64,000 nt of DNA from Streptomyces sp. ALI-76-A. Lineage in GTDB: Bacteria > Actinomycetota > Actinomycetes > Streptomycetales > Streptomycetaceae. This document shows positions 17,752 to 28,627 of this stretch, in pieces. The stretch spans positions 1,674,001-1,738,000 of the forward strand of contig NZ_JASVWB010000002.1 of NCBI RefSeq assembly GCF_030287445.1, given 5' to 3'. The translations under genes and the position numbers were made by a program. The notes beneath the pieces are model-generated. The model worked only from the letters and a program-made list of their open reading frames with translations, was not told the origin of the DNA and made no database searches. The first letter of the stretch is position 1, and the number at the start of each line of letters is the position of its first letter.

Positions 17752-18978
17752 CTAGCGGATCGGCATCCCCGACAGGGTCCGTGCGATCACCAGCCGCTGG
17801 ATCTCGCTCGTGCCCTCGAAGATCGTGTAGATGGCGGCGTCCCGGTGCATCCGCTCCACCGGGTACTCCCGCGTGTAGCCGTTGCCGCCGAGGATCTGGA
17901 TCGCCTGGGCCGTGACCTTCTTCGCCGTCTCGCTGGCGAACAGCTTCGACATCGAGCCCTCGGCCGCCGTGAACTGCTTCCCGTTGACCGCCATCCAGGA
18001 CGCGCGCCACACCAGCAGCCGCGCGGCGTCGATGGACGTGCGCATGTCCGCCAGCTGGAAGGCCACTCCCTGGTTGTCGATGATCGGCCGTCCGAACTGC
18101 TCACGCGTCTTCGCGTAGTCGAGGGCGACCTCGTACGCGGCCCGGGCCGTGCCGACGGCCATCGCGCCCACGGCCGGGCGTGAGGCCTCGAACGTGGCCA
18201 TCGCCGCGTTCTTCACCCGCTCACCGCCCGCCCTCGCCCGCTCACGGGCCCGCGCCAGCCGCTCGTCCAGCTTCTCCTTGCCGCCGAGCAGACAGGAGCC
18301 GGGGACGCGCACGTTGTCCAGGACGACCTCGGCGGTGTGCGAGGCGCGGATGCCGTGCTTCTTGAACTTCTGCCCCTGGCCGAGACCGGGCGTGCCCGGC
18401 GGGACGATGAAGGACGCGTGGCCCTTGGAGCCCAGCTCCGGGTCGACGACCGCCACGACGACGTGGACGTTGGCGATGCCGCCGTTGGTCGCCCAGGTCT
18501 TGGTGCCGTTGATCACCCACTCGTCCGCGGCCTCGTCGTACACGGCACGGGTGCGCATGGAGGCCACGTCGGAGCCGGCGTCGGGCTCGGAGGAGCAGAA
18601 CGCGGCGACCTTGACATCGTTGGCGTCGCCGTACATCTGGGGGATCCAGGTGCCGATCTGCTCCTCGGTGCCGTTGGCGAGGACGCCGACGGCGGCCAGT
18701 CCGGTGCCGACGATGGAGAGGGCGATGCCGGCGTCTCCCCAGAACAGCTCCTCCATCGCCATCGGGATACCGAGGCCGGTGGGGTCGAAGTACTGCTGGG
18801 CGTAGAAGTCCAGCGAGTAGATACCGACCTTGGCGGCCTCCTGGATGACCGGCCAGGGAGTCTCCTCACGCTCGTCCCATTCGGCGGCCGCGGGGCGGAT
18901 GACGTCGGCGGCGAAGCCGTGCAGCCAGTCCCGGACCTCCTTCTGTTCGTCGTTGAGCTCCATGGTGAACTCGGCCAT
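17752..18978 (-). CDS. Acyl-CoA dehydrogenase
   Basis: This 408-residue protein is a complete, single-subunit acyl-CoA dehydrogenase. It shows [11 protein letters not shown] and [12 protein letters not shown] in the middle domain and the full catalytic segment [14 protein letters not shown] with the conserved Glu, then [15 protein letters not shown] for FAD contact. An insertion rich in Arg/Glu near residues 235-260 ([14 protein letters not shown]) is unusual for the family. It catalyses the first step of beta-oxidation of an unidentified acyl-CoA. The divergent TetR gene at 19151 and two palindromes between them suggest repression released by an acyl-CoA. Confidence 0.93.
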   Translation of the reverse strand: MAEFTMELNDEQKEVRDWLHGFAADVIRPAAAEWDEREETPWPVIQEAAKVGIYSLDFYAQQYFDPTGLGIPMAMEELFWGDAGIALSIVGTGLAAVGVLANGTEEQIGTWIPQMYGDANDVKVAAFCSSEPDAGSDVASMRTRAVYDEAADEWVINGTKTWATNGGIANVHVVVAVVDPELGSKGHASFIVPPGTPGLGQGQKFKKHGIRASHTAEVVLDNVRVPGSCLLGGKEKLDERLARARERARAGGERVKNAAMATFEASRPAVGAMAVGTARAAYEVALDYAKTREQFGRPIIDNQGVAFQLADMRTSIDAARLLVWRASWMAVNGKQFTAAEGSMSKLFASETAKKVTAQAIQILGGNGYTREYPVERMHRDAAIYTIFEGTSEIQRLVIARTLSGMPIR

Positions 18979-19006
18979 GTCCCCTCCAGCGGCGACGCAC
19001 GTGCGT

Positions 19007-19043
19007 GTTACTTACGGTAACGCGAGTCTGTTACCCGCGGGTA
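19007..19043. promoter_or_regulatory. Two palindromic operator candidates between acyl-CoA dehydrogenase and TetR genes
   Basis: GTTAC-5-GTAAC lies at 19007-19021 and the perfect palindrome TACCCGCGGGTA at 19032-19043, both within the divergent promoter region. They fit a TetR dimer site controlling both genes; GTTACC recurs near 19119. Confidence 0.6.
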
Positions 19044-19150
19044 GAGAAAGTCAACTCCCGATGACTGTCCGCCCGCCCGTTCGAAGACGGGAGCATCCTG
19101 GGTGTTAGTTTGCGCAGGCGTTACCTAATCAGCACGGGTGGGGAGAGCAC

Positions 19151-19795
19151 ATGGACACCACGCAGCGGACCGATCAGCAGCGGTCCGCCGACCGCCGCCG
19201 ACGTGAGCTGCTGGAGGCCGCGGACAGAGTGGTGCTGCGCGACGGGCCGCAGGCCTCGATGAACGCCATCGCCGCCGAGGCCGGCATCACCAAGCCGATC
19301 CTTTACCGCCACTTCGGCGACAAGGGCGGACTCTACGCGGCTCTGGCCAAGCGGCACACGGACGCGCTGCTCGATTCGCTCCGTGCGGCGCTGGACGCGC
19401 CGGCGGACCGGCGGAAGCGGGTCGAGGCGACGCTGGACACGTATCTGGCGGCGATCGAGGCACGGCCCCAGGTGTACCGCTTCCTGATGCACCCGGCGGA
19501 CGGCGGGCAGGTCGGCGATCCGGGGTTCGACGTCGGCAAGCACAGCGTGCCGTTGCTCCGCAGGATGGGCGAGGAACTGGCGCAGGTGATCGAGGACCGG
19601 GTGGATCTCGGGCCCGGGGGCCAGCAGTTGGCCCGGGTGTGGGGGCACGGGATCGTCGGGATGATGCATGCGGCGGGTGACTGGTGGCTGGGTGAACGGC
19701 CGTGCAGCCGGGCGCAGTTGGTGCGGTCTCTCGCCGATCTCCTGTGGGGGCGGCTCGCTGCCGCGGGCGACAAGGTGGGGGGTCCGGGATTCTGA
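19151..19795 (+). CDS. TetR family transcriptional regulator
   Basis: The 214-residue protein has a standard TetR DNA-binding domain with helix-turn-helix AAEAGITKPILYRHFGDKGG (about residues 42-61) and a helical ligand-binding C-terminal part rich in Leu and Trp. Divergent placement next to an acyl-CoA dehydrogenase gene suggests it responds to an acyl-CoA or fatty acid. The ATG at 19151 follows GGGGAG. Its stop codon lies inside the first unit of a 38-bp tandem repeat. Confidence 0.92.
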   Translation: MDTTQRTDQQRSADRRRRELLEAADRVVLRDGPQASMNAIAAEAGITKPILYRHFGDKGGLYAALAKRHTDALLDSLRAALDAPADRRKRVEATLDTYLAAIEARPQVYRFLMHPADGGQVGDPGFDVGKHSVPLLRRMGEELAQVIEDRVDLGPGGQQLARVWGHGIVGMMHAAGDWWLGERPCSRAQLVRSLADLLWGRLAAAGDKVGGPGF

Positions 19796-19938
19796 GGTCG
19801 CTGGTCGGGTGCGGCCCGTCGGGGCTGTTCTGAGGTCGTTCGCCGGGTGCGGCCCGTCGGGGCTGTTCTGAGGTCGTTCGCCGGGTGCGGCCCGTCGGGG
19901 CTGTTCTGAGGTCGTTCGCCGGGTGCGGCCCGTCGGCG
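19791..19938. repeat. 38-bp tandem repeat, about four copies
   Basis: A 38-base unit beginning TCTGAGGTCGTTCGCCGGG starts at 19791, 19829, 19867 and 19905, nearly identical in the last three copies. The TGA stop of the TetR gene (19793-19795) is inside the first unit. The array fills the convergent space before the def gene; the rest of that gap to 20045 shows nothing else clear. Confidence 0.9.
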
Positions 19939-20045
19939 CTGATCGCCCTCCCCGCGCCCGTGAGAACCCCAGCCGCGGGCCGGCACGTGCCGCTCCGGCG
20001 CGGCGGAGCCGCACAGCAACCCCGCTCTCCTGAGGGGCGAACGCC

Positions 20046-20585
20046 TCACCGGCGCCAGGAAGCGCGCGCCACCTGCCGCATCAGCCTTCTGTGCCGCCAG
20101 CCACGCACGCGGTCCGCGTACACCGTGCCGGCCACGTGGTCGCACTCGTGTTGCAAGCACCTGGCAAAGAATCCCGTGCCGTCCACGGAGACCGGCTCGC
20201 CCGTCGCCGTGAAGCCCTCGACCACCGCGTGGTCGTAGCGCTCCGTGCCCGCCTCCAGGCCCGGCAGGGACAGGCAGCCCTCCGGGCCGCGGATCACGAT
20301 GCCGTCCGCCGCCACCAGGCGGGGGTTGACCACATGGCCGACGTGCCGCACCTCGTCGTCGTCCGGGCAGTCGTACACGAACACCCGCAGGGACTCGCCG
20401 ATCTGGTTCGCGGCCAGGCCCACGCCCTGCGCGGCGTACATGGTCGCGAACAAGTCCTCCACGAGTCGGGCGAGTTCCGGGCCGAAGTCGGCGACCTCCT
20501 CGCAGGGGGTGTGCAGAACGTCGTCACCGAGCAGGGTGAGGGGCCGGACGCGCCCGCGGGCGCCCGGGATCGGGCCGTGTCGCAT
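20046..20585 (-). CDS. def: Peptide deformylase
   Basis: This 179-residue metalloenzyme removes the formyl group from the initiator methionine of new proteins. All three family motifs are present: GVGLAANQIG (54-63), EGCLSLPG (102-109, metal ligand C104) and HECDH (146-150, two His ligands and the catalytic Glu). ATG at 20585 gives the usual length. Streptomyces usually carries several def paralogues; this one is isolated and not next to fmt. It is divergent from murT. Confidence 0.95.
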   Translation of the reverse strand: MRHGPIPGARGRVRPLTLLGDDVLHTPCEEVADFGPELARLVEDLFATMYAAQGVGLAANQIGESLRVFVYDCPDDDEVRHVGHVVNPRLVAADGIVIRGPEGCLSLPGLEAGTERYDHAVVEGFTATGEPVSVDGTGFFARCLQHECDHVAGTVYADRVRGWRHRRLMRQVARASWRR

Positions 20586-20732
20586 GGCGGCAAGGGTACG
20601 GTCCTCCCTGTCACGCGAACGTCGCGCGGGCGCCGCGGGTTCGGGAGTGCGAATGGATCTCGATAGGCTGAGGTCCACACCACGTTGCCGGGGGCAGAGG
20701 CGCGGCGCGTACGCAAGGAGGATCGAGAACTG

Positions 20733-21971
20733 ATGGCAGGCAACTCGGACCCGCTCTCGCCGCGGGCCAAGATCGCCGTGACCGCGGGCAAGGCGGTCGC
20801 GGCGGCATCGCGCGCCGCGGGGCGCGGCAGCGGTTCGGTGATCGGCGGCCGGGTGGCACTCAAACTCGACCCCGACCTCCTCGCCCGGCTCGCCCAGAAT
20901 TTGGACGTGACCCTGGTCTCGGCGACCAACGGCAAGACCACGACCACCCGCCTGATCGCCGAGGCGCTGCGCGCCGCGGGTCCGGTCGTCTCCAACGCGC
21001 TCGGCGCCAACATGCCCGCCGGCATCACCTCGGCGCTCGCGGGCAGCTCGGACGCGCGCTTCGGTGTCATCGAGGTCGACGAGAAGTACCTCGCCGGCGT
21101 CGCCCGGGACACCGACCCCAAGTGCATCGCCCTGCTCAACCTCTCCCGCGACCAGCTCGACCGCGCCGCCGAGACCCGGATGCTCGCCGAGAACTGGCGG
21201 GAGGGCCTGGCCGGCTGCAAGGCCGTCATCGTGGCCAACGCGGACGATCCGCTGGTGGTGTGGGCCGCGTCCTCCTCCCCCAACGTGATCTGGGTCGCCG
21301 CCGGGCAGATGTGGAAGGACGACGCCTGGTCCTGCCCGTCCTGCGGCGGCGTGATGCAGCGCCCCGGCGACGACTGGTTCTGCGGCGAGTGCGGCTTCCG
21401 CCGGCCGACCCCGAGCTGGGCGCTCTCCGGTGACCACGTCCTCGATCCGCACGGCTCCGCCTGGCCGATCCACCTCCAGCTGCCGGGCCGCGCCAACAAG
21501 GCCAACGCCGCCTCCTCGGCCGCCGTCGCCGCCGTCTTCGGGGTGCCGCCGCAGGTCGCGCTGGAACGCATGTACCAGGTGCAGGCGGTCGCCGGGCGGT
21601 ACGACGTGGTGCAGTTCATGCAGCGCGACCTCAGGCTGCTGCTCGCGAAGAACCCGGCCGGCTGGCTGGAGACGTTCAGCCTGATCGACCCGCCGCCGAC
21701 CCCGGTGATCCTCTCGGTCAACGCGCGCGGCGCCGACGGCACCGACACCTCCTGGCTGTGGGACGTCGACTACACGCGGCTGACCGGCCACCCGATCTGT
21801 GTCATCGGTGACCGCAAGCTGGACCTCGCGGTGCGGCTGGAGGTCGCCAACCAGCACTTCCAGGTGTGCGAGAACCTCGACCAGGCCGTGCAGGCGTGCC
21901 CGCCGGGGCGGATCGAGGTCATCGCCAACTACACCGCCTTCCAGGACCTGCGCCGCCGCGTCGGCAACTGA
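20733..21971 (+). CDS. murT: Lipid II isoglutaminyl synthase, MurT subunit
   Basis: This 412-residue Mur-ligase-like protein activates the alpha-carboxylate of D-Glu in lipid II with ATP; with GatD it makes D-isoglutamine in peptidoglycan. It has the P-loop ATNGKTTTT (64-72), a Cys4 zinc ribbon inserted in the middle domain (C201, C204, C217, C220), and the C-terminal DUF1727-type domain. AAGGAGG lies upstream of the ATG at 20733. The stop is 22 bases before gatD, the expected partner, and the enzyme works at the inner face of the membrane. Confidence 0.95.
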   Translation: MAGNSDPLSPRAKIAVTAGKAVAAASRAAGRGSGSVIGGRVALKLDPDLLARLAQNLDVTLVSATNGKTTTTRLIAEALRAAGPVVSNALGANMPAGITSALAGSSDARFGVIEVDEKYLAGVARDTDPKCIALLNLSRDQLDRAAETRMLAENWREGLAGCKAVIVANADDPLVVWAASSSPNVIWVAAGQMWKDDAWSCPSCGGVMQRPGDDWFCGECGFRRPTPSWALSGDHVLDPHGSAWPIHLQLPGRANKANAASSAAVAAVFGVPPQVALERMYQVQAVAGRYDVVQFMQRDLRLLLAKNPAGWLETFSLIDPPPTPVILSVNARGADGTDTSWLWDVDYTRLTGHPICVIGDRKLDLAVRLEVANQHFQVCENLDQAVQACPPGRIEVIANYTAFQDLRRRVGN

Positions 21972-21993
21972 GCACGGACTTCAGGGGACTTTT

Positions 21994-22722
21994 GTGAGCG
22001 ACAACCAACTGCGGATCGTCTGGATCTATCCCGACCTGCTCAGCACCTACGGCGACCAGGGCAACGTCCTCGTCGTGGAGCGCCGGGCCCGCCAGCGCGG
22101 CCTCGACGTGGCCCGGCTCGACGTGCGCAGCGACCAGCCGATCCCGACCTCCGGCGACATCTACCTGATCGGCGGCGGCGAGGACCGGCCGCAGCGGCTC
22201 GCGGCCGAGCGGCTGCGCCGGGACGGCGGTCTGTACCGGGCCGTGGAGAACGGCGCGATCGTCTTCTCGGTCTGCGCCGGCTACCAGATCCTCGGCCACG
22301 AGTTCGTCAACGACCTGGGCCAGCGCGAGCCCGGCCTCGGCCTGCTCGACGTGGTCTCGGTGCGCGGCGAGGGCGACCGGTGCGTCGGCGACGTCCTCGG
22401 CGACGTCGACGCCCGCCTGGGTCTGCCCCCGCTGACCGGCTTCGAGAACCACCAGGGCGTCACCCACCTCGGCCCGACCGCCCGCCCGTTCGCCAAGGTC
22501 CGCCTCGGCAACGGCAACGGGACCGGTGACGGCACGGAGGGGGCCTACAACGACACGGTGTTCGGTACGTACATGCACGGTCCCGTGCTCGCGCGCAACC
22601 CGCTGATCGCCGACCTGCTGCTGAAGCTGGCGCTGGACGTCAACGCGCTGCCGCCCACCGACGACCGGTGGTACGAGGCGCTCCGCAGCGAGCGGATCGC
22701 CTCCGCGCAGCAGCCCGCGTGA
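21994..22722 (+). CDS. gatD: Lipid II isoglutaminyl synthase, glutamine amidotransferase subunit GatD
   Basis: The 242-residue protein is a class I glutamine amidotransferase supplying ammonia to MurT. The nucleophile is C94 in FSVCAGYQILG, the same number as in S. aureus GatD, and the catalytic His is about H195 in YMHGPVLARNP. The GTG start at 21994 is supported by family length and the gap to murT. The two genes form an operon. A loop rich in Gly and Asn around residue 172 is a local insertion. Confidence 0.95.
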   Translation: MSDNQLRIVWIYPDLLSTYGDQGNVLVVERRARQRGLDVARLDVRSDQPIPTSGDIYLIGGGEDRPQRLAAERLRRDGGLYRAVENGAIVFSVCAGYQILGHEFVNDLGQREPGLGLLDVVSVRGEGDRCVGDVLGDVDARLGLPPLTGFENHQGVTHLGPTARPFAKVRLGNGNGTGDGTEGAYNDTVFGTYMHGPVLARNPLIADLLLKLALDVNALPPTDDRWYEALRSERIASAQQPA

Positions 22723-22988
22723 CCTCCTGCGGCTGCCGCGTCCGGGCGCGTACGAGGGACACCTCGGGCGCGCCCGTCGCGTACTTCAGAGGGAGTGGAC
22801 AGGCGCGCTAGTACCGTCCGGGAGAGTCTTCACCGAGCCCGCCTGACGCCTCGACCGCTCACTTGTGCGGCCGCGTCCACCAGGCGGACGCCTGCTACGG
22901 AGCCACCCCCAGACGCCGATAAGGTGACCGGGTCCGACCGGACAGCGCGGTTCGGTCCCCGGCCCACGTCGAGAAGGTAGTTCGGGCT

Positions 22989-24014
<1,026 letters not shown>

Positions 24015-24042
24015 CCGGGCTCCTCCTGGCATGGGCCGTGCT

Positions 24043-24070
24043 GCCCCCGGTCGCAGGCGCGACCGGGGGC
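24043..24070. terminator. Hairpin terminator after pfkA
   Basis: A perfect 12-bp stem, GCCCCCGGTCGC (24043-24054) and GCGACCGGGGGC (24059-24070), closes a 4-base loop 28 bases after the pfkA stop. A short GGTTCTAG follows rather than a T run. Confidence 0.8.
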
Positions 24071-24129
24071 GGTTCTAGTGTGGGGGCGGACAGACACGCA
24101 CAACCCCCACGAATCAGGAGCCGGGCGGA

Positions 24130-25080
24130 ATGGATCACAGCGGGCACGGCATGACCATGGATCTGCCGCCGTTCACGCTGGGGCGAGGACTTCAGTGGTC
24201 GGCCGACCCCTTCTTTCTCGTGGCCTGCCTGCTGGGGCTCGCGCTGTACGGGTGGGGGGTCGTGCGGCTGCGGCGGCGCGGGGACGCCTGGCCGGTGGGG
24301 CGGACGATCGCGTACGTGGCCGGGGTGCTGAGCATCGCGCTCGTGATGTGCACCGGGCTGAACGACTACGGCATGGTCATGTTCAGCGTGCACATGGTGC
24401 AGCACATGGTGATCAGCATGCTGTCGCCCATCCTGCTCCTGCTCGGCGCCCCGATCACGCTGGCGCTGCGCGCGCTGCCGACGGCGGGGCGCGGCCGCAA
24501 GGGGCCGCGGGAAGTGCTGCTGATGTTCCTGCACAGCCGTTACCTGCGGATCGTCACGCACCCCGCGTTCACCATCCCGCTCTTCATCGCGAGTCTGTAC
24601 GCGCTGTACTTCACGCCGATCTTCGACTTCCTGATGGGGTCCCGGACCGGGCACATCGCGATGATGGTGCACTTCCTCGCCGTCGGCGTGGTCTTCTTCT
24701 GGCCGATCATGGGAGTGGACCCGGGCCCCAACCGCCCCGGTTATCTGATGCGGATGCTGGAACTGTTCGCCGGCATGCCCTTCCACGCCTTCTTCGGCAT
24801 CGCGCTCATGATGGCGTCCGAGCCGATGGTCGAGACGTTCAGGAACCCGCCCGCCTCCCTCGGCATCGACGCTCTCGCGGACCAGAACGCGGCCGGGGGT
24901 ATCGCCTGGGCGTTCAGCGAGATTCCGTCCGTACTGGTGCTGATCGCCCTGCTGTTCCAGTGGTACCGGTCCGAGCAGCGGCAGGCCAGGCGCACGGACC
25001 GGGCCGCCGACCGGGACGGCGATCAGGAACTCGAGGCATACAACGCCTATTTGGCCTCATTGAACGCACGCGGGCGTTAA
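24130..25080 (+). CDS. Cytochrome c oxidase assembly protein, CtaG-like (caa3_CtaG)
   Basis: This 316-residue polytopic membrane protein belongs to the caa3_CtaG family, associated with copper delivery to or assembly of cytochrome c oxidase. The start MDHSGHGM is His/Met-rich, as expected for copper contact. The membrane part contains HMVQHM, MMVHFLAVGVVF and PFHAFFGIALMM with conserved histidines, across about seven helices. The C terminus is charged and cytoplasmic. The gene stands alone after the pfkA terminator. Confidence 0.88.
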   Translation: MDHSGHGMTMDLPPFTLGRGLQWSADPFFLVACLLGLALYGWGVVRLRRRGDAWPVGRTIAYVAGVLSIALVMCTGLNDYGMVMFSVHMVQHMVISMLSPILLLLGAPITLALRALPTAGRGRKGPREVLLMFLHSRYLRIVTHPAFTIPLFIASLYALYFTPIFDFLMGSRTGHIAMMVHFLAVGVVFFWPIMGVDPGPNRPGYLMRMLELFAGMPFHAFFGIALMMASEPMVETFRNPPASLGIDALADQNAAGGIAWAFSEIPSVLVLIALLFQWYRSEQRQARRTDRAADRDGDQELEAYNAYLASLNARGR

Positions 25081-25137
25081 GGGGCTTCTCATTCAGTAGC
25101 ATGAAGCGCGTTGGGGGAACCGCAAGGGGGAGCGGTG

Positions 25138-26658
25138 ATGACGCGTCACGCATTTATGCGAAGGCCCGCGAGAAAGATTGCGAGTCTGCTGGTTTTCGTT
25201 CTCGTTCTGAGCGGGTGTGACAGAGAAACACCCTTGTTGGTGGTGAAGGCGGTCGCGGCGGGCGTGCCCTCCCTCGCCCCGTTCTTCGACGAGAGCAGCG
25301 GACTCGGCACGGACGCCCAGGTCCGGTCGCGGCCCGTGCGCGGCGGGCTCCGGCAGGGCGACACACCGGGCCTGTACGGGGGCTCGAAACAGCCGACGGT
25401 CTGTGACGTCGCCCGGCTCGAACAGTTTCTCGCGGATCCTTCGAACGAGCGGAAGGCCGGGGCGTGGGCCCGCGCGCTGGACATCACCACGGACGGGATC
25501 CCGGATTATCTGGAACAGCTCACCCCTGTTCTGTTGCGCCACGACACTCTTGTGAAGAATCACGACTACAAGAGGGGAAAGGCCATCCCCTACCACTCCC
25601 TGCTCCAGGCCGGAATCGCCATTCTCGTGGACCAGCGGGGACTTCCTGCCGTGAAGTGCTCATGCGGAAATCCGCTGCGGCCTTTCGAGGGGGACACCAG
25701 CCGGATCTCCGTCGAGTTCGGGGACGGCAACAAGAAGTGGCGGGGATACGACGATTCCTCCGTGGTGGCCGTGCGGCCGGCCTCCCGGACCCTGGCCCGG
25801 CTCGCCCTCGTCGACGTCGAGGAACCCGCGCGGGGCATCAGCCGGCCGGTCGGAACGACGGGCGAGGACGACTCCACCTTCGACACCCGGCGGCGGCGTG
25901 CGGTGCCGGAGCTCGCGGGGACCACGTTCGGACACGCGAGCCGGCGACTGGCCGACACGGGACTGGCGGCGGGCTACGCCGGGACGGGGCTGCCCCCGGA
26001 CGGGGCGAGGGTCACGGCGACCGACCCGCGGGCCGGGACCGAGCTGCGGTTCGGGGAGTACGTGACGCTGAGCGTGGCCGGGGACGGCTCCGGGGCTCCG
26101 CCGCCCGGGGACACCTCGGGCGACACGTCGAGCGGTTCCTCGGGCGACTCTTCGGGCGACACCTCCGGTGGGACGACCGCTCCCCCGGCGTCCGGGTCCT
26201 CCGGCTCGTCTACGCCGGCGCCGCCGCCGTCCGGCAGCGGGCCGGGGACTGTTCCGTCCGCTCCCTCGTCCGGGACGTCGTCCGCGCCCTCGTCCAGTGC
26301 CTCGTCCGGTACACCGCCCGGGCCGGAGCCGCCGGTGTCGAGTCCGCCGCCGGACACCGGACCGTCGTCGGGCCCTGCCCCCGGCTCCGGGCCCGCCTCG
26401 CCCCCGTCGGACGCGCCGCCCGACTCCGCGCCTGCGGACGGTCCGCCTCCGGAGGTGACCAGCGCGCCCCCGGAGGTCACCGGCACGCCTCAGCCGGACG
26501 ACCCGGTCACGAGCAGCGCACCGCCTCCGCCTCCGCCGAGCGAACCGGTCACCAGTGATCCAGTCACCGGTGATCCGGTCACCAGCGAACCCGCGAGCAG
26601 TGCGCCGGCCACGAGTGGCCCGGTGAGCGGCGAGCCGGCCGTCGGCGCGCAGACGTAG
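25138..26658 (+). CDS. DUF6777 lipoprotein with PASTA-like domain and Pro/Ser-rich tail
   Basis: The 506-residue product has a lipoprotein signal ending LVLSGC (lipidated C27). Residues about 30-230 match the DUF6777 domain, including a CSCGNPL motif. A PASTA-like unit follows (about 247-305, VPELAGTTFGHASRRL to VTLSVAG). The last 195 residues are a low-complexity run of Pro, Ser, Gly and Asp, suited to cross the cell wall. ATG 25138 is favoured by GGGGGAG upstream. The Ser/Thr kinase gene follows after 36 bases, so the pair probably senses the envelope, with muropeptides as the possible PASTA ligand. Confidence 0.85.
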   Translation: MTRHAFMRRPARKIASLLVFVLVLSGCDRETPLLVVKAVAAGVPSLAPFFDESSGLGTDAQVRSRPVRGGLRQGDTPGLYGGSKQPTVCDVARLEQFLADPSNERKAGAWARALDITTDGIPDYLEQLTPVLLRHDTLVKNHDYKRGKAIPYHSLLQAGIAILVDQRGLPAVKCSCGNPLRPFEGDTSRISVEFGDGNKKWRGYDDSSVVAVRPASRTLARLALVDVEEPARGISRPVGTTGEDDSTFDTRRRRAVPELAGTTFGHASRRLADTGLAAGYAGTGLPPDGARVTATDPRAGTELRFGEYVTLSVAGDGSGAPPPGDTSGDTSSGSSGDSSGDTSGGTTAPPASGSSGSSTPAPPPSGSGPGTVPSAPSSGTSSAPSSSASSGTPPGPEPPVSSPPPDTGPSSGPAPGSGPASPPSDAPPDSAPADGPPPEVTSAPPEVTGTPQPDDPVTSSAPPPPPPSEPVTSDPVTGDPVTSEPASSAPATSGPVSGEPAVGAQT

Positions 26659-26694
26659 CACCTCCGTAGACCCGTAGAACCCGGGAGTCACCGG

Positions 26695-28614
26695 ATGCCC
26701 TCAGGATCACCGACGTCGGGAGTGGGCCGGGTCGTCGCCGGCCGCTATGTGCTGCTGGACCGGCTCGGCAGCGGCGGGATGGGCCATGTCTGGCTCGCCC
26801 ACGACCAGAGGCTCGCCTGTGAGGTCGCGCTCAAGGAGATCGTGTTCCGCGACCCGGCCGAGGCCGGTCAGGAGCGGGAGGCGCGGGTCGCCCGCGCCCG
26901 TGCGGAGGCCCGGCACGCGGCCGGGCTGCGCGATCATCCGCATGTGGTGACCGTGCACGACGTGCTGGAGCACGAGGGGCTGCCGTGGATCGTCATGGAG
27001 TACGTGGCGGGCGCCGTGGACCTGCGCGATCTGGTCGAGACGCACGGGCCGCCGGCCCCTGCCGAGTGCGCCCGCATCGGGCTGGCCGTGCTGGACGCGC
27101 TGACCGCCGGGCACGAGCGGGGGGTGCTGCACCGGGACGTGAAACCGGCGAACATCCTGCTCGCGCCGGACCGCACGGGAGCGCCGTACGGGCGGGTCCT
27201 GCTCATGGACTACGGCATCTCCGTGCGGCCCGACGCCGGTGAGACCCGGTACACGATGGCGTCCGTGCTCGTGGGCACGGCCGGGTATCTGGCGCCCGAG
27301 CGGGTCACCGGCGGGGCGCCCACCCCGGCGGCCGACCTGTTCTCGCTGGGCTGCACCCTCTACCACGCGGTGGAGGGGCTGGGCCCCTTCGAGCGGGAGT
27401 CGCACCTCGCCGAGATCACCGCGGTGGTCATGGAGGAGCCACGGCCGGCCGAGCGGGCCGGGGCCCTGGATCCCGTCCTGCGGGCGCTGCTGGAGAAGGA
27501 CCCGGACCGGCGGCTGACGGCGGCGGAGACCGAGTCCGCGCTGTCCCGGATCGTCACTCCGCAGCCGGAGGCGCACGCCCGCACCCGGACGGACCTGGGG
27601 TCGCAGCCTCCGTGGGCGGGCCTGTCCGCGCCGCCGAGGGATCCGTGGGGGCACGGAGGGCCGGCCTCACAGGCGGAGGGATACGGACCGGGCGGGCCAG
27701 GACCCGGGCCGGCCGGGGAGCCGTACGCGGTGCCGCACGACCTCCGGCCGCCTCTGGCGCCGTCGGCCGGGCCCGGCCGGCGGCGCGAGCGGTCGCACGC
27801 GCTGCGGGCCGTCGTCGCCTGCGGGCTCGGGCTGGCCCTCGCCCTGGGCGGGGTCTGGTACGCCACGGCCGACCGGTCGGGTGACGGGTCCGGCACGGGG
27901 AACGGGCAGCCGTACGGTGAGGTCGTCGGGCTGACGAAGCCGCTGCGCCAGGGCGACTGCGTGCTCGCCGACTGGGCGGGCGCCGCCCGTTTCCGGGGTG
28001 TGCCCCGGCTGGCGCTGGATCCCACCTGCGCGGACCAGGCGCCGGACGGGCAGGTGCTGGCCCTGGTGGAGGCGGCGTCGGCCGGGGAGGCGCGGCGGCT
28101 GGGGCCGGCCCGGTGCGAGGAGCGGACCCGGGAGATCCGGGAGAAACTCGCCGACGTGCGGGCTTTCGCCGTGGTGCCGACCGACGAGGGGTTCCGGGCG
28201 GCCGGGCGACGCACCGCCTGTCTGGTGCTGGGCGCGCACGGGCCGGTCCACGGACCGCTGGGCGATCACCGGAGGCCCGGCTCGGCCTTCGCGGACACGG
28301 CGACCATGCAGAAGCGGGACTGTCTGGACGTCCGCTCCAACCGGGACGCCCGGCTGGTGTCCTGCGCCGGGCCGCACGACGAGGAGGTGCTCGGGTTCAC
28401 CCGTCTGGGCGCCGACGTGACGCTTCCCGAGGCGCGCACGGAGTCGGACGTGGCGTGCGGGCGTGAGGTGCCGCCGGGTGACTACGGGTTCGATCCGTCG
28501 GTGTACCGGGCGGGCTCCTGGACGAGTGAGGGGCCCTGGAAGAACGGCACACATTTCGTCGTGTGCACCGTGCGGAGGCAGAACGGGGGCACCATGGAGG
28601 GAGTCGGACCATGA
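26695..28614 (+). CDS. Membrane Ser/Thr protein kinase with extracellular Cys-containing domain
   Basis: This 639-residue kinase has the glycine loop LGSGGMGHV (24-32), catalytic K47, HRDVKPAN (146-153), DYG instead of DFG (172-174) and APE (200-202), so it should be active. A Pro/Gly-rich linker leads to one membrane helix near 365-388 and an extracellular part of about 245 residues with paired cysteines (for example DCVLAD and CLDVRS...CAGPHDEEVLG) resembling septum-formation-type domains. Unlike PknB it has no PASTA repeats of its own; the neighbouring lipoprotein carries one. The next gene follows after 13 bases. Confidence 0.92.
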   Translation: MPSGSPTSGVGRVVAGRYVLLDRLGSGGMGHVWLAHDQRLACEVALKEIVFRDPAEAGQEREARVARARAEARHAAGLRDHPHVVTVHDVLEHEGLPWIVMEYVAGAVDLRDLVETHGPPAPAECARIGLAVLDALTAGHERGVLHRDVKPANILLAPDRTGAPYGRVLLMDYGISVRPDAGETRYTMASVLVGTAGYLAPERVTGGAPTPAADLFSLGCTLYHAVEGLGPFERESHLAEITAVVMEEPRPAERAGALDPVLRALLEKDPDRRLTAAETESALSRIVTPQPEAHARTRTDLGSQPPWAGLSAPPRDPWGHGGPASQAEGYGPGGPGPGPAGEPYAVPHDLRPPLAPSAGPGRRRERSHALRAVVACGLGLALALGGVWYATADRSGDGSGTGNGQPYGEVVGLTKPLRQGDCVLADWAGAARFRGVPRLALDPTCADQAPDGQVLALVEAASAGEARRLGPARCEERTREIREKLADVRAFAVVPTDEGFRAAGRRTACLVLGAHGPVHGPLGDHRRPGSAFADTATMQKRDCLDVRSNRDARLVSCAGPHDEEVLGFTRLGADVTLPEARTESDVACGREVPPGDYGFDPSVYRAGSWTSEGPWKNGTHFVVCTVRRQNGGTMEGVGP

Positions 28615-28627
28615 GGAGGGTGTCGCG

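Noticed and set aside
22795..22980. Short plus-strand frame in the pfkA leader
   Set aside because: No ribosome site, Arg/Thr-rich sequence without family likeness; treated as leader sequence.
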